This document shows positions 1-12,200 of a stretch of 64,000 bases of DNA, one piece after another. The position numbers were made by a program, and so were the translations under genes. Origin of the DNA: Triglochin maritima (Eukaryota > Streptophyta > Magnoliopsida > Alismatales > Juncaginaceae); contig OY821772.1 in assembly GCA_963682175.1 (NCBI GenBank), positions 19,522,743 to 19,586,742 on the forward strand, read 5' to 3'. The notes under the pieces are model-generated. The model did not search any database. It was not told where the DNA came from and saw only the letters and a list, made by a program, of their open reading frames with translations. The stretch's first letter is position 1. The number at the start of each line of letters is the position of its first letter.

Positions 1-867
1 GTATCCAACAGACATTTACGACAAGCCAATACAACTAGAATTATCATAATGACATAAAGAAGGAAAATAAAATGAGTGGATGTATGATAAACAATAAAAA
101 ATTAGTGTATCAATCCTCTAGAGGTGATCATAGAGAAAAATGTAGTTAGTTTGAAGAACGAGATTGAAACAATCTTTAACACCAAACTTTTGAATGCTTT
201 ATTATTTTATTCTGATAAACCCCAGGACACAACCTACAGGCTACAGACCCTAGACCGCAATCCCTGGTCATTGATCTATATAGTAAACTTTCGACACCGT
301 TAAACCTGAACCCAATTTTGAACAATTTGACACAAAAGCTCACAGACTTCATTAAATCAGCACACCAGACTGACCTTGAACCATATCAAAATAATACAAA
401 ATAAGAAATTTACCACGACCTTTTTTATTGGTAAATCACTAAATTGGTCATACAAGTCTACAATCATAACACCTAGAAAGAACTAGAGATTGAATCCCAA
501 CTGGTAAAATTCCAACACCATAACGTCTAGATACAAAGCTCAATACTCCATGGTGCCTAACCAATGAGTTTTGCTTTAAATATGCCAAACTAACTTCCTG
601 TCAAAATAGAATACATCAAACTGACTTTCAATAGCAATTGAAAGTTAGAAAAGACCAATTACAAAAAGAACAGATACGAAGACCACCTACAGCTCAGTCC
701 CTGATCTTGGCCATTTCAGAATCAGAGATTCAGTCCCAACTAGTAAAATCCCATTCTTCTCGGTACCGAACCAATGAGCTTTGCAATTAAATACGTCAAA
801 CTGACTTCCAATCGCAATTAAAAGAGACGAACAAAGAATTCATATAAACAAAAATAACACAACAAAC
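1..867 (-). other. Intron 1 of the AK6 homologue (partial)
   Basis: The stretch is AT-rich, has no coding match and directly follows the GT donor at 867-866. No exon resembling the conserved GYSGAKLTNNIECEIF part of AK6 is visible on the minus strand, so the intron is at least 867 bp long and its acceptor is outside the window. It contains an imperfect direct duplication, listed separately. Confidence 0.6.
482..830. repeat. Imperfect direct duplication inside the AK6 intron
   Basis: Two blocks, about 482-660 and about 720-830, share several phrases in the same order: AGAGATT followed by CCCAACT-GTAAAAT, then CCAATGAG-TTTGC, then TC-AACTGACTT, then AGCAATTGAAAG or CGCAATTAAAAG. Unit spacing is about 238 bp. 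No function is evident. Confidence 0.5.
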
Positions 868-1199
868 CTGCTCTGAAGGCGATCGTAGAGGACGGAGTTT
901 TCGGTCTGGAGGACGACGACGCGGTGGAACCAGCGCTCGGGGAAGAAGTCGCAGCCGTGGTAGTCGACGATGACGCCGCCGTCCTCCATGGCGTCCTCCA
1001 GCTCGTCGCAGAGCAGGTCCTCGTTGACGACGAAGCACTCCAGCTCCGCGTCCCACCCATCGTGGAGGGACTTGCGCTTCACCAGCTCCCCCACATTCAC
1101 GTGCCGGAACCCCGTCGCCTCCGCCAGGAGAGAGCACGTCGTCGTCTTCCCCGTCCCTGGAGTCCCCGTCACCAGGATGTTCGGCTTCTTCGCCGCCAT
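868..1199 (-). CDS. AK6: Adenylate kinase isoenzyme 6 homologue (AK6/Fap7 family), first coding exon
   Basis: The minus-strand frame starts [20 protein letters not shown], with Walker A motif GTPGTGKT at residues 12-19. It continues with family signatures [16 protein letters not shown] and [16 protein letters not shown]. The exon ends after YDRLQS at a CAG|GTTTGT donor (exon end 868); translation past it runs into non-family residues. AK6 proteins (yeast Fap7, human hCINAP) are small nuclear NTPases that act with uS11 in late 18S rRNA maturation and also have adenylate kinase activity. The family is about 170-180 residues long, so the C-terminal part (LID and the rest) must lie left of the window; I found no second exon in 1-867. 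The exon is strongly GC-rich against an AT-rich intron. The start is the only Met fitting the family N-terminus. Confidence 0.9.
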
Positions 1200-1234
1200 G
1201 ACCAGAATAGGAGAAAAAAAATCTGATTTTGGGA

Positions 1235-1244
1235 TTTAGGGTTT
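1235..1244 (-). promoter_or_regulatory. telo-box (AAACCCTAAA) upstream of AK6
   Basis: TTTAGGGTTT on the plus strand is AAACCCTAAA on the gene strand, 36-45 bp upstream of the ATG, in the 5' UTR or core promoter. Telo-boxes are typical of plant ribosome-biogenesis and translation genes, which fits the AK6/Fap7 role in 18S maturation. That it is active here is inferred. Confidence 0.6.
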
Positions 1245-1378
1245 GGGAGAACGTTAGAGATAGGGACGACAGAGGAGGAGATGTTGACGGGTAATCGGGT
1301 GTTGCGATCCGAATAAGAAATTATTTGATATTAAAATAAGGGCTTTTATGGACAAGTAGGGCTGTAAATGGGTAATAC

Positions 1379-3510
1379 TGTAGGATTTCATGTTTAATTA
1401 TGCATGTATATATTTCGAATTTTTTATGCATAATAAGGATCAATTACAATTTTCTACGATTTATTTCATGCATGCATCGGTTTGATTAAATAACTAGTTT
1501 CGAAAACTTATTAAAACAAACATGGGCTTCGAAATTCATACCTAGAAGTTCTCTAAAACTTCTTGATGATCCGGAGATGTTGAAGAATACGATCGTCGCT
1601 TCCCGTTGCACCGGATGCCTCCGAGTGTTCACCGAAACCCTAAACAAGGTTGGAGAGAAAGGAGCTAGCCAATCAATCTCCAAACAAGCTTAGAATCTAG
1701 CTACAAACCCCTTTCTTAATCTCTGAGATTTCTCCTTCCAAAGACTTAGAAAACTAAGAGAATTTTCGTGGATTTTTGTGGTGAATTAGGAGAGAAAATA
1801 TTTAGCAAACTTCTTCTAACATAATTAAGGAAAATAAGGACATATTTATAGGCTCCAATCTTACTCTCAATCATGGTTATTCTTAAGCCACGAATTCTTG
1901 ACATTTTCTCTCACAAACTAATTCCATAATGCATTATATGCACCCACAAAACGTTTGACCAAGTTTGGAGCTAATCCAACCATTGATAAAATTAATCTCT
2001 TAATTATCAAAAGCAGAAAATCGATCGGGACTCGGTCTACCGAGACATACTCGGTTAACCGAATATGTCACGTTCGGATTTCCGTGCACTTGACGGATGA
2101 CCGATTCTTAAGGAGAAAGAATCTTCTTTAACCGTTCGGACGAATTCGCGTTTTTGACCGAGTGTCATTCGGTTAACCGAAAATATCGGAACTGGACATT
2201 GTTCGGTCGACCGTTTCTGGTTCGGTATACCGACCCAGAGTTCCAGGCACTTTGGTCAAGTTCGGTCAATCAACTTAACCATCCGTTCCACGTTCGGTTG
2301 ACCGATCCACAGATCCTTCGGTCGACCGAACCTTAACGGATTACCGAACTTCTACCCGATTTTGCCTTTTTCAAATTTTGAATTTATTTCCAACAAAATT
2401 TGAACTTTAGGGGTTTCAGCAAATTCACAACTTATGCAATATATTATCCTATGCAATAATAAATTATTGCATCCCATAATATATGCATCTCATATGAATT
2501 TATCATGATTCTAATTATGTTATATATAACATGATTGATTTTACTTGTTCACCACATGTGTCATATTTTCTATAAGAAACCCGACACATCATATGAATCA
2601 AAATCAAGATTCTTGTTTCCCGGTTTTAAAGGTGTGACCTATGGGAGGAACTAGACTAAGTTGCCAGTGATATTAAGAGTTTAATATCACAAGCTATAAG
2701 CGGTATCTAGCTACACATTATAGCTCCCAATTAGTTAGATGTCTTAATTCCACTCGAACCAAAACTTGATCCATTTAGTGATGGAGTGCACCACTTGTGT
2801 CCGTCCCTTGCCTCATGATATTAAGAATACACACAAAGTAGTATTGTGCCATCTTTGTATTAGTATTCATTTCTTGATCTATTTAAGCTAGTTATAAATA
2901 TGTGACTTAACTCAAATCACATTGTGCACATTATAACTTTGCTTTATCAAGGGGGCCACTAATATCATCACTCAATTAAGAGGGGCAATGATAGTCTTTT
3001 GACTAACTATCTTCTCCAACAAAAGTTGTACTTAACCAACCAATGCCTTTACACTACACTTATTGATAGCTCAAGACACTAATCTAATTAAGTTTTCCTT
3101 AAGCGATTGGATATAAGTCTCATATCAAAGGACCGAAGACACATTAAAATATTAATGACACAGAAACACATTCCTATAATATTTTACTTATTAGGTCTAT
3201 TCAGTATACAAAAGTAATATTTTCCTTTTTTGCATACTCGTGTCGTCACTCACTTATAGAGCTACAATGATCTATGACCAACACGACAATCTTAACTCGG
3301 TATTTAATGTCTCATGTTAATTACCATGATTGCGAATATCTTTTGTTTTATGTAAACCAATATCTTTTAGAGTTCTACGGTTAAGGACCAAGAGCCTCTT
3401 CCTTAACACTTCTAAAAGACGAATAACATAAACAAGGAACAAAATGATTTCTCATTCAATTCATAATAATTGACATTTAAAAGTAAAACTTTTAGAACAC
3501 ATTCCCTTCA
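1379..3510 (-). mobile_element. LTR of retrotransposon family beta, copy 1 (solo-type)
   Basis: In sense orientation (minus strand) it starts TGAAGGGAATG at 3510 and ends ATCCTACA at 1379, giving TG...CA termini. A TATA box (TATAAATA) lies at 1850-1843 in sense orientation. Homology with the copies at 19112-21149 and 21150-22556 defines the unit of about 2.1 kb. The U3 carries a CGGTCGACCG-type array. The flanks (AATAC on the left, GCACC on the right) do not match, so this is not a simple solo LTR with an intact TSD. It abuts the primer-binding region of an Athila-like element at 3514-3538. No internal coding region is present. Confidence 0.75.
2033..2340. repeat. CGGT-N2-ACCG palindrome cluster in U3 of beta copy 1
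   Basis: It contains GGTCGACC, GGTTAACC, GGTATACC, GGTCTACC and GGTTGACC cores flanked by CGG/CCG. It lies about 183-480 bp upstream of the sense TATA at 1850-1843. Most variant cores (GGTTGACC, GGTTAACC) are what deamination of the central CpG of GGTCGACC would give. Confidence 0.85.
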
Positions 3511-4395
3511 GCACCTCCCCGGCAACGGCGCCAAAAACTTGTTGAACGTTTTAATTTAAACTGCAAGTGCACGACCGCATTGAAGCGGTGGCAAATACGG
3601 GTCGTCCTCAGGGAGGTGAGCAGCATCTCGTTTGCACGAAATCAAGTGGGAAAACAGGGAAGAAAGTTGATTATGCTACACTACGCTACACTACAAAGTA
3701 TGAAGTATGAAATGCGAAAGAAAGCAACAAACGATTAACTAAAACTAAACTAAGAACGAAAGACGAGTGCTGTAATTCAGAAATGGAAAACCCCTAAGGG
3801 GTGGAGTGAGTGCACACATGCAAAGAGGTAGGTGTTGAACACATTCTTTAAGCACAAATGAAGGTGGTGTTATCATGCATAGGAAGTGTCTAAATGGTAT
3901 GGCAAAACCTATCAATCCATTCACCAACCTAGTTGATTAACATTTACATATTTAAGTTGTTTATTTCAGAACCTAAACAAGCATGAGAGGTGTCTAATCA
4001 TTTTGGCAAAACTCATCAAGTTATAAATTCTATCATAAACAAGCAAGCATACATTCATGTTTTATCAACACATTGTAAATAAAGCATTCATTCCATTCTC
4101 TAATGCATGTATGAACATCTACTCCACCCCTCAAAGGGGATGGAACTACTCACTACACATTATACTAATTATTAAACTAACCAAGGAAAGCATATTAACT
4201 AAACTACTAAAACTAATGAAATGAAATTAAACAAAGTAAAACAAGCAAAATGAAACTAATAACATAACAAAGAAACGTTTATTAACAAATGACTCACATT
4301 TCAAGTAGCATCCTCCTACTTTAGTGTGTGCTTCAAGGCCTCACTTCTAGTAGGAAGAATAATCACTCAAAATATGGAGTGTAAGGTGATGTGTC
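3511..4395 (-). mobile_element. Athila-like retrotransposon fragment: primer-binding region and 3' part of LTR
   Basis: On the minus strand GGCGCCGTTGCCGGGGAGG (about 3514-3532) is the PBS-proximal sequence typical of Athila/Tat Ty3-type elements. The LTR 3' end is at 3540 (sense ...GTTCAACA). The LTR carries the family hallmark GGATCGACCCGTATTTGCC in altered form near 3600, as do the copies at 44.8, 53.0 and 56.4 kb. Homology with those LTRs fades near 4395, before the TATA box would be reached, so only R-U5 remains. The internal side is cut off by the beta LTR at 3510. Confidence 0.65.
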
Positions 4396-5040
4396 AACGA
4401 CATACTTTGTATTTCCGGGTGCTCAATATCTTTAGATGTGTCATGTTTGTTGGTGAAAGTTTACCCAAGAGTCATATCTAAAATTAACTCAGTGTGAAGT
4501 GGGAAAGGGAATAGAAGTAGGAGTTTTTTCTTCTCGCACGGCTCCTATCATTCAAGAAAGTAAGTCTGAGGGCGACTGAATACCTAGTCCCCATAAGTTA
4601 ACTAACTTAGGATTGACCGACTAAAATATTGTTACACGGATGGTAGGGATTGCACAAAGTGAAGATGAGGGTGAGGAATCTAGGTTAACGGAAGCCCTTA
4701 AAGGTAGTGATGTCTAGAGACCAAACCTGGGGAAAACAAAAATAGAAGAGGGGAAACCTTAAGCCTAAAGTCAAATCCACAGGTGGGAAATAAATTCAAA
4801 TTTAAGCAAATGCCAAGCTAAAACGCAAGGAAACCTAAATTCCCATGATACTTTATGACAAATCAATAGAAAGTAGGGACTTGATCGCAAATCACCATTT
4901 TTATATTTTTTTTTAAAAATTGAAAAATGAAGTGCAGAACGTGGGAGAAGGAGTTACGTAACTGAATTATAAATAATATAAAAAAAATGTGGAAGAAGGT
5001 TACGTAACTGAATGTGCGAGATACATTTCGTAATTTCTTT
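4396..5040. other. No gene; decayed noncoding sequence
   Basis: No coding frame of note. A stretch around 4560-4770 resembles in style the noncoding leader of the Athila-like element at 45.5-45.7 kb, with short phrases about flanking tracts of purines, but I could not align it. It is probably retroelement leader debris. Confidence 0.3.
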
Positions 5041-5763
5041 GTTCTCAAATCCATAGTTTAATATTTTTTATGTATATTTAGAATCCGTATGAATTAATGG
5101 CATAATCTCTTAATTCATGACTAGGTTTTGATATGCACAAAATCAATTAAACCTTGAGTTTAGAAATTGTATAATTATAATCATATTATAGTTCCGTATG
5201 GTTTAATTATTTTTATTTTACTGCATGACTAGAGTATGACATGAATTTGGTTATTTGATGTTATAAATTTCTGAAATATTAATTAAAGAAACTCGTTTTT
5301 ATTATATTTGAATAAGATTGCATTAGTTTGTGAGAATTATCTTGACTCTAGCAATATTTGTCTTTGATACATGAATGTTCTATGAACTTCTTATTGTATG
5401 CTCATATTGTAGGGTCGATTAGGATGAATTCAAAACCCTAATGTTAATCTTGTTCAAAATAACATGTGTTTAATTGAATTCACACATTGGCATGTATGAG
5501 TAGTTTTTATAACCCAACTATTATCTCTACCCCGCCCTAGGGATTTTAATTCTGAATTTCTATACGCTTCAACTAAATTAGATTAAGTGGTTTAATTTTG
5601 CATTCATAGAATAACTAGTTTAGGAACCAACCAACTCATTTTTTCTACCCATACGAGTACGAGATGAGAATTAAATTACATTCTCTCTGGATCGACCCGT
5701 ATTTGTCACTGCTATAAACACAACCATGCATTTGCAGTAGAAATATTAAAACCACAACAGTAT
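5041..5763 (+). mobile_element. Decayed LTR, plus orientation, Athila-like 3' end
   Basis: Near its right end it carries the hallmark TGGATCGACCCGTATTTG (about 5688-5705) followed by a CATGCATTTGCAG phrase, as in the other Athila-like LTR ends. The left boundary is unclear. No coding sequence. Confidence 0.45.
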
Positions 5764-5800
5764 AGGTGCAATATATATCTGTGTGTATACTTTTTCAAAT

Positions 5801-6505
5801 GAGTTATTTGCTTAGATGTACTTGTGCAGTATCAATATTCAAGCAATGCACTTGAGTTTCTGGATTTTATTTTGGCACACTTGTAAAATTAACAAACTAT
5901 CTTTATGCACTTATAGAAGGTAGGTTTGACTCATTGTTAGTGTCTATGAGGTAGTTGTGATGACGTATAACTTAACCTCACATTACCGTCACGTAATGTT
6001 ATTTGGTTGCCTAAAGAGTTCATGACCTTAAATGATCAAAATGATTTATATATAAGAGATTTATGACTTCAACAAAATAAGGTACAAACTGAACCCTAAA
6101 TTCCCAATTATTTTTTCCTCCAAATCTAAACTCAAATATAGGGACCGAAACCACTTCAAAGTTCCTCCTTTCCGGTCGTCGTGATCGTTAAATTGGTGGT
6201 GAAGATGCACACCCCGATCAACGTGATTGAAATTAGAGGGTGGTAAATCTTGCTATCACTTCTTATTCTTCGTCGTGGTTTGAATTTAAGGCATTTGCAT
6301 TGTCAACCATTTTTGTTGCATGTTATGTTTATTTTCACTTTTGTTTTGGTTGTGAGTCGTATTTTGATGGCTAACAGTGTCCAACGACGTCAGATCCAAG
6401 TTCACCAATGCAATTTGTGAGTTTTACAAGTGTATCAAAAAATTGAAATACTCAAGTGCATTACTCTAGTATCATACTTCACAAGTACACCCAGACAAAT
6501 AACCC
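5801..6505. mobile_element. Non-autonomous element with long terminal inverted repeats (MULE-like)
   Basis: The left end (5801 to about 5895) and right end (about 6412 to 6505) are inverted repeats of about 95 bp. They begin GAGTTATTTG and GGGTTATTTG and share GTACTTGTG, AATGCACTTGAGT and ACTTGTAAAA in order. The 705 bp unit encloses a leader-like stretch and a tiny ORF (ATG at 6205, 13 codons). Long TIRs suggest a Mutator-like element, possibly one that captured a gene 5' end. I could not find a 9 bp TSD, so the family is uncertain. Confidence 0.6.
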
Positions 6506-6891
6506 ATTTCTAATTCGTCCGTAATGAATGCAGGCCTGGGTGGCCGTCCCGACCCAAACCCGCCGACACGATTGATTAATCAAGTTGAGACTTGAGCACG
6601 GTGGGCCTCTGTCGTGCAGGGCCCGACTTGGTAGGTCAGGTATCCAAAGATATTTTAGGTATTTTTTAGATTTTTGAAAGTATTTTAGGTTTTTTAAACA
6701 AATAATTAAATTAGTTATTTGGGCATGTCATGTCGGGCCTCGGGCAGACTGAGTCGGGCCATGCCAGGTCAGCTTGACTCGTTACCCATGTCTAAATGTA
6801 CGTGGATTTGTTTCTATATCTGTATCTGGTTGCAAAATTTATATTCCATATCCATGTTTGTTTGTACCATATTTCCGGTGAACATCATATT
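6506..6891. other. Intergenic; possible small MITE remnant
   Basis: There are GC-rich GGCCYGGG and TCGGGCC blocks at both ends (about 6533-6640 and 6720-6790) around an AT-rich centre. This resembles hAT-type MITEs, but no matching TSD or clear TIR was found. Confidence 0.3.
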
Positions 6892-8391
6892 TGTTAGGAT
6901 CAATGGTCTCTAATTAATCTAATCACTTAGTTAATTCTCTACTTGATTAACCATTAGATGCAGTGGAAACAAACAAATAAAATAAGTAAAGAAGAATATG
7001 CAAACCACAATGGAAACATGGGTTTTTATAGAGGTTCGGATCCACTACCGGATCTTACTTCCTCTCTTGCAAGCTCCACTCGATTCCACGAACTCTGCTC
7101 ACAACTTCACTATCCACTCCCTATTCCGGGCCATGTGAGAACGATTTTACACTTCAAACTTGCAAACACCCTCGCCAAGCTTGGAACCTCCTCTCACAAT
7201 CAGAGAGGGATACTTCGGGATTTCACCGAAACCTTTACTTCTTTGACAAGGAAAGTAACCTGAGTATTCAACACTCTCTAACTTGAGCACACTTAAGTAT
7301 GATTGGGAATTTGATCAAGTGGTGAAGTTTAGACTTGGAGTGTAGGATTTGGGGATTTGAAGATTGGAGAATGCTCTATAGTGTATGAGACAATTGGAAG
7401 TGTGAGAGTTGTCTAAATAAAATTGATGAACCTCTATTTATAAGCTCCTAAAGAGATATAGCCGTTGGGGATGAATTGGTTAAGTTGTGTGAAGAACACA
7501 CGAAACAGAAACTCAGGATCAACAATTTTGTCCCTCAACGGTCGACCGAATTGGGAAGGACGGTCAACCGTTTCTTTAAGAATAAAGAAATGTTCGAATG
7601 AACTAGAGAACAATTGAACCACTTAGGCTATGACTTAATTCATCGATCGAACCAGGTCAGGGGCCGATCGACCGATTTAAGGGTTTTGGCAGGGTAAAGG
7701 TATAACGGTCAAACACAATGATTGATTACGTTCGACCGAAAATAATAGGCACTTTGGGCTTCAAGAATTGTGTTCTTCCGGTCAACTATTTTCAGCTCAA
7801 CATTTGATTGGTGGCCAAATGTATTCTAGGGGTTAAGTAAATTTATACGAATACGAATACGAATGTTGTATAATACGTCAACGTTAAACATCATCCGAAA
7901 AATACGGGAACGGTCGATCGAAAGGTCAAAGGCGGTCGACCGGTTGAACTGGGAAAAGTCACTTAGAGTGTCTATTATAATCAGTCCAACATAGAACTTG
8001 TTTCGGTTGACCGATTGGCACAGGAAGTCTAGGTTTGGTTTAAGTGATTTTTCAGGTAAGGTTTGAGTGATCTATTGAAGTCCAATTGATGTAAATTTTT
8101 GTGTGTGACTTCTACAAGGAACCTAGTGTGCATGTGAGTAAGTTTTAACTCTTGTATGCTCAAGTTTACACAAGTTCCTAAGACTCAAAATAAAGTAAAA
8201 TTACATGTTTTCAAATAGTTTTGATTACATGTCTTGACTTCATTCTATTTTTCTTGAGTCTTGATCACCTGTAGATCCTAGCACAATACAATATATCTAC
8301 TATGTGTTATGTGTGTTACACTACATTTAATTGTGATTAAGATTATGTTGATTAAATCATCAAAATACGGATTAACGCCAAAAAACCAAAA
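6892..8391 (-). mobile_element. Solo LTR of retrotransposon family alpha, copy 1
   Basis: The 1500 bp unit is flanked by a 5 bp direct duplication, ATATT, at 6887-6891 and 8392-8396. Its plus-strand left end TGTTAGGATC and right end GCCAAAAAACCAAAA match the other alpha LTRs at 24521-26043 and 28260-37770; the terminal CA has decayed to AA. Sense orientation is minus, judged by the TATA box (TATAAATA) at 7442-7435. The U3 contains the palindrome array. There is no internal region, so it is a solo LTR left by unequal recombination. Confidence 0.85.
7539..8014. repeat. CGGTCGACCG array in U3 of alpha copy 1
   Basis: At least six sites are visible, including exact CGGTCGACCG and variants GGTCAACC, GGTTGACC, GATCGACC and GTTCGACC. 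They lie 97-572 bp upstream of the sense TATA. This copy is the most decayed of the three alpha LTRs. Confidence 0.85.
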
Positions 8392-8396
8392 ATATT

Positions 8397-9200
8397 GACT
8401 CCAGGTGGCTTTCTGTTATCTTTCGATTATAAAAGCTCTAGGGGGAAAGCCATGTGTGCTTCTCACAAAATTGTTATGGAGTACCACTTCAATGTATTGC
8501 ATGTGCCTTTATGTTGCATTTTCTTTGACAGAAAACATCCAATATCCAGTATTTACACCTAGTCCCCAGATCATATAGTTGTCACTTTTTTATTTACATA
8601 ATCAAGTCACTCCAAAAAAACCCAGTGTTTCTTTAAAAGTATCAAATGACATTAGCTGTGGATTTTTTTTTGTAACAAGAAGTGAAGTCTATAATACTGT
8701 AGTTTCCAAATATTTCCGGCACTAATGTCTCCCAAATATTAAAATTGTGACATTTAGCATAAGAGGTACATAGTGCTTTTGAATTTATTTCAATACCTGC
8801 TCATGTCGAAAGAAAATATACAAGAAACCAAAATTATAAATACTAATAAACTTGCTAGATAACAACATTCTTTGTTGACATGAAAATTCCATACAATATC
8901 TAAACAATGAACTACATAAATTGACATCTAACATGCAATTCCAAATTTACTTGCATGACCTTATTTTCTATAGTTGGCTGAGCTTATGAGCTCTACCAAT
9001 ATAATGTCCAATAATTGTTGCTTTTTCAGGGGAAAAATTGAGCACTCAATTATGCAGCTTGACAACGCAATAGCTTATTCTAACAATCCTATGATTAACA
9101 AACATCATATATCAACCTTGCTTATCTAAATACAGATAATGCTATAATCTTCCAGCGAACATCTTTTCTGTCACAACTATATTCACATTCTCATGCTCCA
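8397..9200. other. Intergenic / 3' flank of the PUMILIO gene
   Basis: AT-rich, with no coding frame of note. The part nearest 9200 probably holds the 3' UTR of the minus-strand PUMILIO gene. Confidence 0.4.
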
Positions 9201-9278
9201 CTCTGCGCAAGAAAGAAAAGTATTAACACAAAACAATATAAAATAATGAGAATTAGGCATCCGAAATTCTCAATTCAC

Positions 9279-12200
9279 CTGCTGTAACATGATTTCTACA
9301 CGTGAAATGAGGCACTTTGCAAATTTATGAATCCTCAATTTATTCGAATGTTGTCGGATTCGTTCAAGAAATTGTTGTCGATTTTTACCATCACAGGCAT
9401 CAAGAGCTCTCTGCAGCACATAGTTTCCATATGGATCCTTCATCAGAACCTGCCAAAACAACCAAAAGTTACAACTAATAAATAAAATAAAATTACAGTG
9501 ACCAGTATTTGCTATATATCTTTGGACACTTTAATGTTGTTATATGAAGATGTGATGAGATGACTTGAGATAGTAATAACAAATGTTTTAGTGACTTGTG
9601 TTTGTTTGATAGTAAGGAAATTGATGTCCAATTTAATTTATGGATTGACCTTTAGGATACTTAACATGAATCTTAAATGGTTTCTCCTGAAACAAATCAT
9701 AGAAAACAGAAAAGATCCCATGAAATACCTCCAAAGTGTCTTTTTTCTCTGCAGATCTAAGCAACTTTTGTATGATGAGATGTTTTTCTTGGGGAGCACC
9801 ATAAGTCAAGCACCTCTCAACAACATTGGATGCATGCCTATGTTGACTCATCTCAACAACCTTTCCTAAGAGTTCTCCGACGAAAGCTGAAGGTCCAGCT
9901 TGGTTACGAATTTGGAGGACATGCTACAAAGATACATGAGAAAAATATGATACTATCTTGACAAGTGAAAAGCACATATTAAAGAATGTTAAGACAAAAA
10001 CAATTAAACAAATTCAAATGAATATCGCAGTATAGCAATATAGCGAAAAAAGGTATCATTCTATTTAGTTTTGCTTCCAAGATTATATACAAGTTGATTC
10101 CCTCTTGTTTGGATATTACAACTCCTTACTTTCCAGTAAGAAAATTGTTTGAATTTCATAGAAATCATGTTAACCAAATTACCAAAGTATCTGCTAGAAA
10201 AAAAGGCCAACTTAACCATGACAACAAGCATAAGTTAGAATAACATACTTGAAATTTATCACAATAAAAAAGCATGGAACATACTTGAATGACGTAATTG
10301 CCGTACTGATCAAATGCCAAATCACATGCAGACGGTAGGAGTTCAGATATTATTGCATTTTGAGTTTCTTCACGATTGCAATACTCCAAGATTCTCTGGC
10401 GGAAAAAAAAGGATTGAACTCAATAAACAATATTCCACCAAGTTTGATTAACCATAACAACACATTAAACTTCTAGAGTTCTAAGAGAAAGTGCATGAAC
10501 TTAAATAAATCATAAGCAACTTTAAAATAAGAACTAGCAATTCAGAAGACAAACATGAGATACCTGAACAACCCGGCAACCATATGGATGCATAGATAGA
10601 CTCACAAACTCCCCGCGGAGAGCTGATAAGATGAATTGAATGTGATTCTGTGGAACATATTGAACGCACTTCTGGATGACATGGTTACCACTTTGGTGAT
10701 GAACACAGTCCAAGACATAACCCTGGAGCTCAGATATAATTTGCTTTTGTTGTTCGAGATCCCCAGTCTCCAATGCCTAGGGAAATTTAAAAATATTTAA
10801 AATACAAACTAAAGTAAAATAACACACAAATAGCCTGTCAATATCACATGCATCAAAGTCAAAAATTACAAAATAATAATAAAGAGAATATCAGAGTGAA
10901 TGCTTATAAAAGAAGGAACCCTCGCTATTTTTATGTGTAGATAAAGCTTGAGAATATCAGAGACCATAAGCATTTACAACCACTTATATTTCATATAAAA
11001 ACGTAACTAGGAGTCATTTTATGTCGAAATAGAGTGCAGCTGTATTGCATGGTCCATGGATCAGAAATATCAGAATGTTATTGAAGTTCATAGTGAAGGT
11101 GACTCTGTATTGATATTTCAATCATCAGTGATTAGATCTACATTTATATATAAAATTAAGCTCTTAACATGTCATCTTCAAAAAATACCTCATCTCAAAA
11201 TTCTTTCTGGGAAATTACATAAACAATTTATCTAACAGCTTCTAAAGAGAAGTTGATGTTCTAGAATCTGTGTTGTTCTTGGGTTAAACATTGATGTTTA
11301 TTTGCAACACAGTTTTTTTCATCCTGATTTTTTTTAAAGTTTATTAACGTGGGAGGAAATTGGATCATCTGAATGGTCGAATTTGCATCATGTTAATGAA
11401 AGTCATCTCGATGTTGATCTTGATCAACCTTATAAGAATTAAGGATAGAATATGAGTCAATAATAGTGATGCCACGTTGAAGCTTTACCTTCTGAACCAC
11501 CCTGCAACCATAAATTTGAAGACTGAGAGACAAAACATTGCCATCAAGTAGAGTGATTAGCTGTCTTCTCTGAGCTTCAGTACCATGTTCAAAGATCTGT
11601 AAGTACCAAAGATAGTGAAAATTATAAATCTTCCTGTATATTAATCGTTACAATTCTGAGATAAAGAAATAGCAAACCGCACACCTTTTGTATGACATAG
11701 TTACCGGAAACATCAGTCATTAGTGTCATGGCATGAGGATATATCGCTCGAAATAATTCCTCTTTGTCTTCTGGCGATACAATTTTCAGTTGTTTCTGTA
11801 CAAGGCGACTCCCATGCTGATCAGTGCTTCATAAAATAAGTAAATGGATTTCAATCATTTGTTCATTACAATAAATAAAACTTACAAAATGAAAAAAAAG
11901 GTGTACCTCAGTGTAACTATGTTTTGAACAATAAAAGGAACTTCAAACATCCGGGCATCATAGCCGCTAAAATGTTCAGGTGAAGGCATAGGATATCCTG
12001 TTTCATTTACACATTTAGAGGTCAAAATTCATGAATCCCACGTGAAAACTGGAAATGTGTAAGACGATTACCACGAGAACCACGATTTACAGAAAAAAAT
12101 CTTCTTGGAGAAGATGAACCATATTGCACACTCGGTTTTGCAAGTGATGAAAGAAAGTAGGCATCCAAATTATTTGAAAGATTTCTAGTACTTAAGTGTT

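Noticed and set aside
924..1239. Two plus-strand ORFs over the AK6 exon
   Set aside because: They are antisense shadows of the GC-rich AK6 coding exon; the minus frame has Walker A and family motifs.
6533..6800. hAT MITE with CAGGCCTGGG end
   Set aside because: A possible left end is visible but no matching right end or 8 bp duplication; left as a weak remark only.
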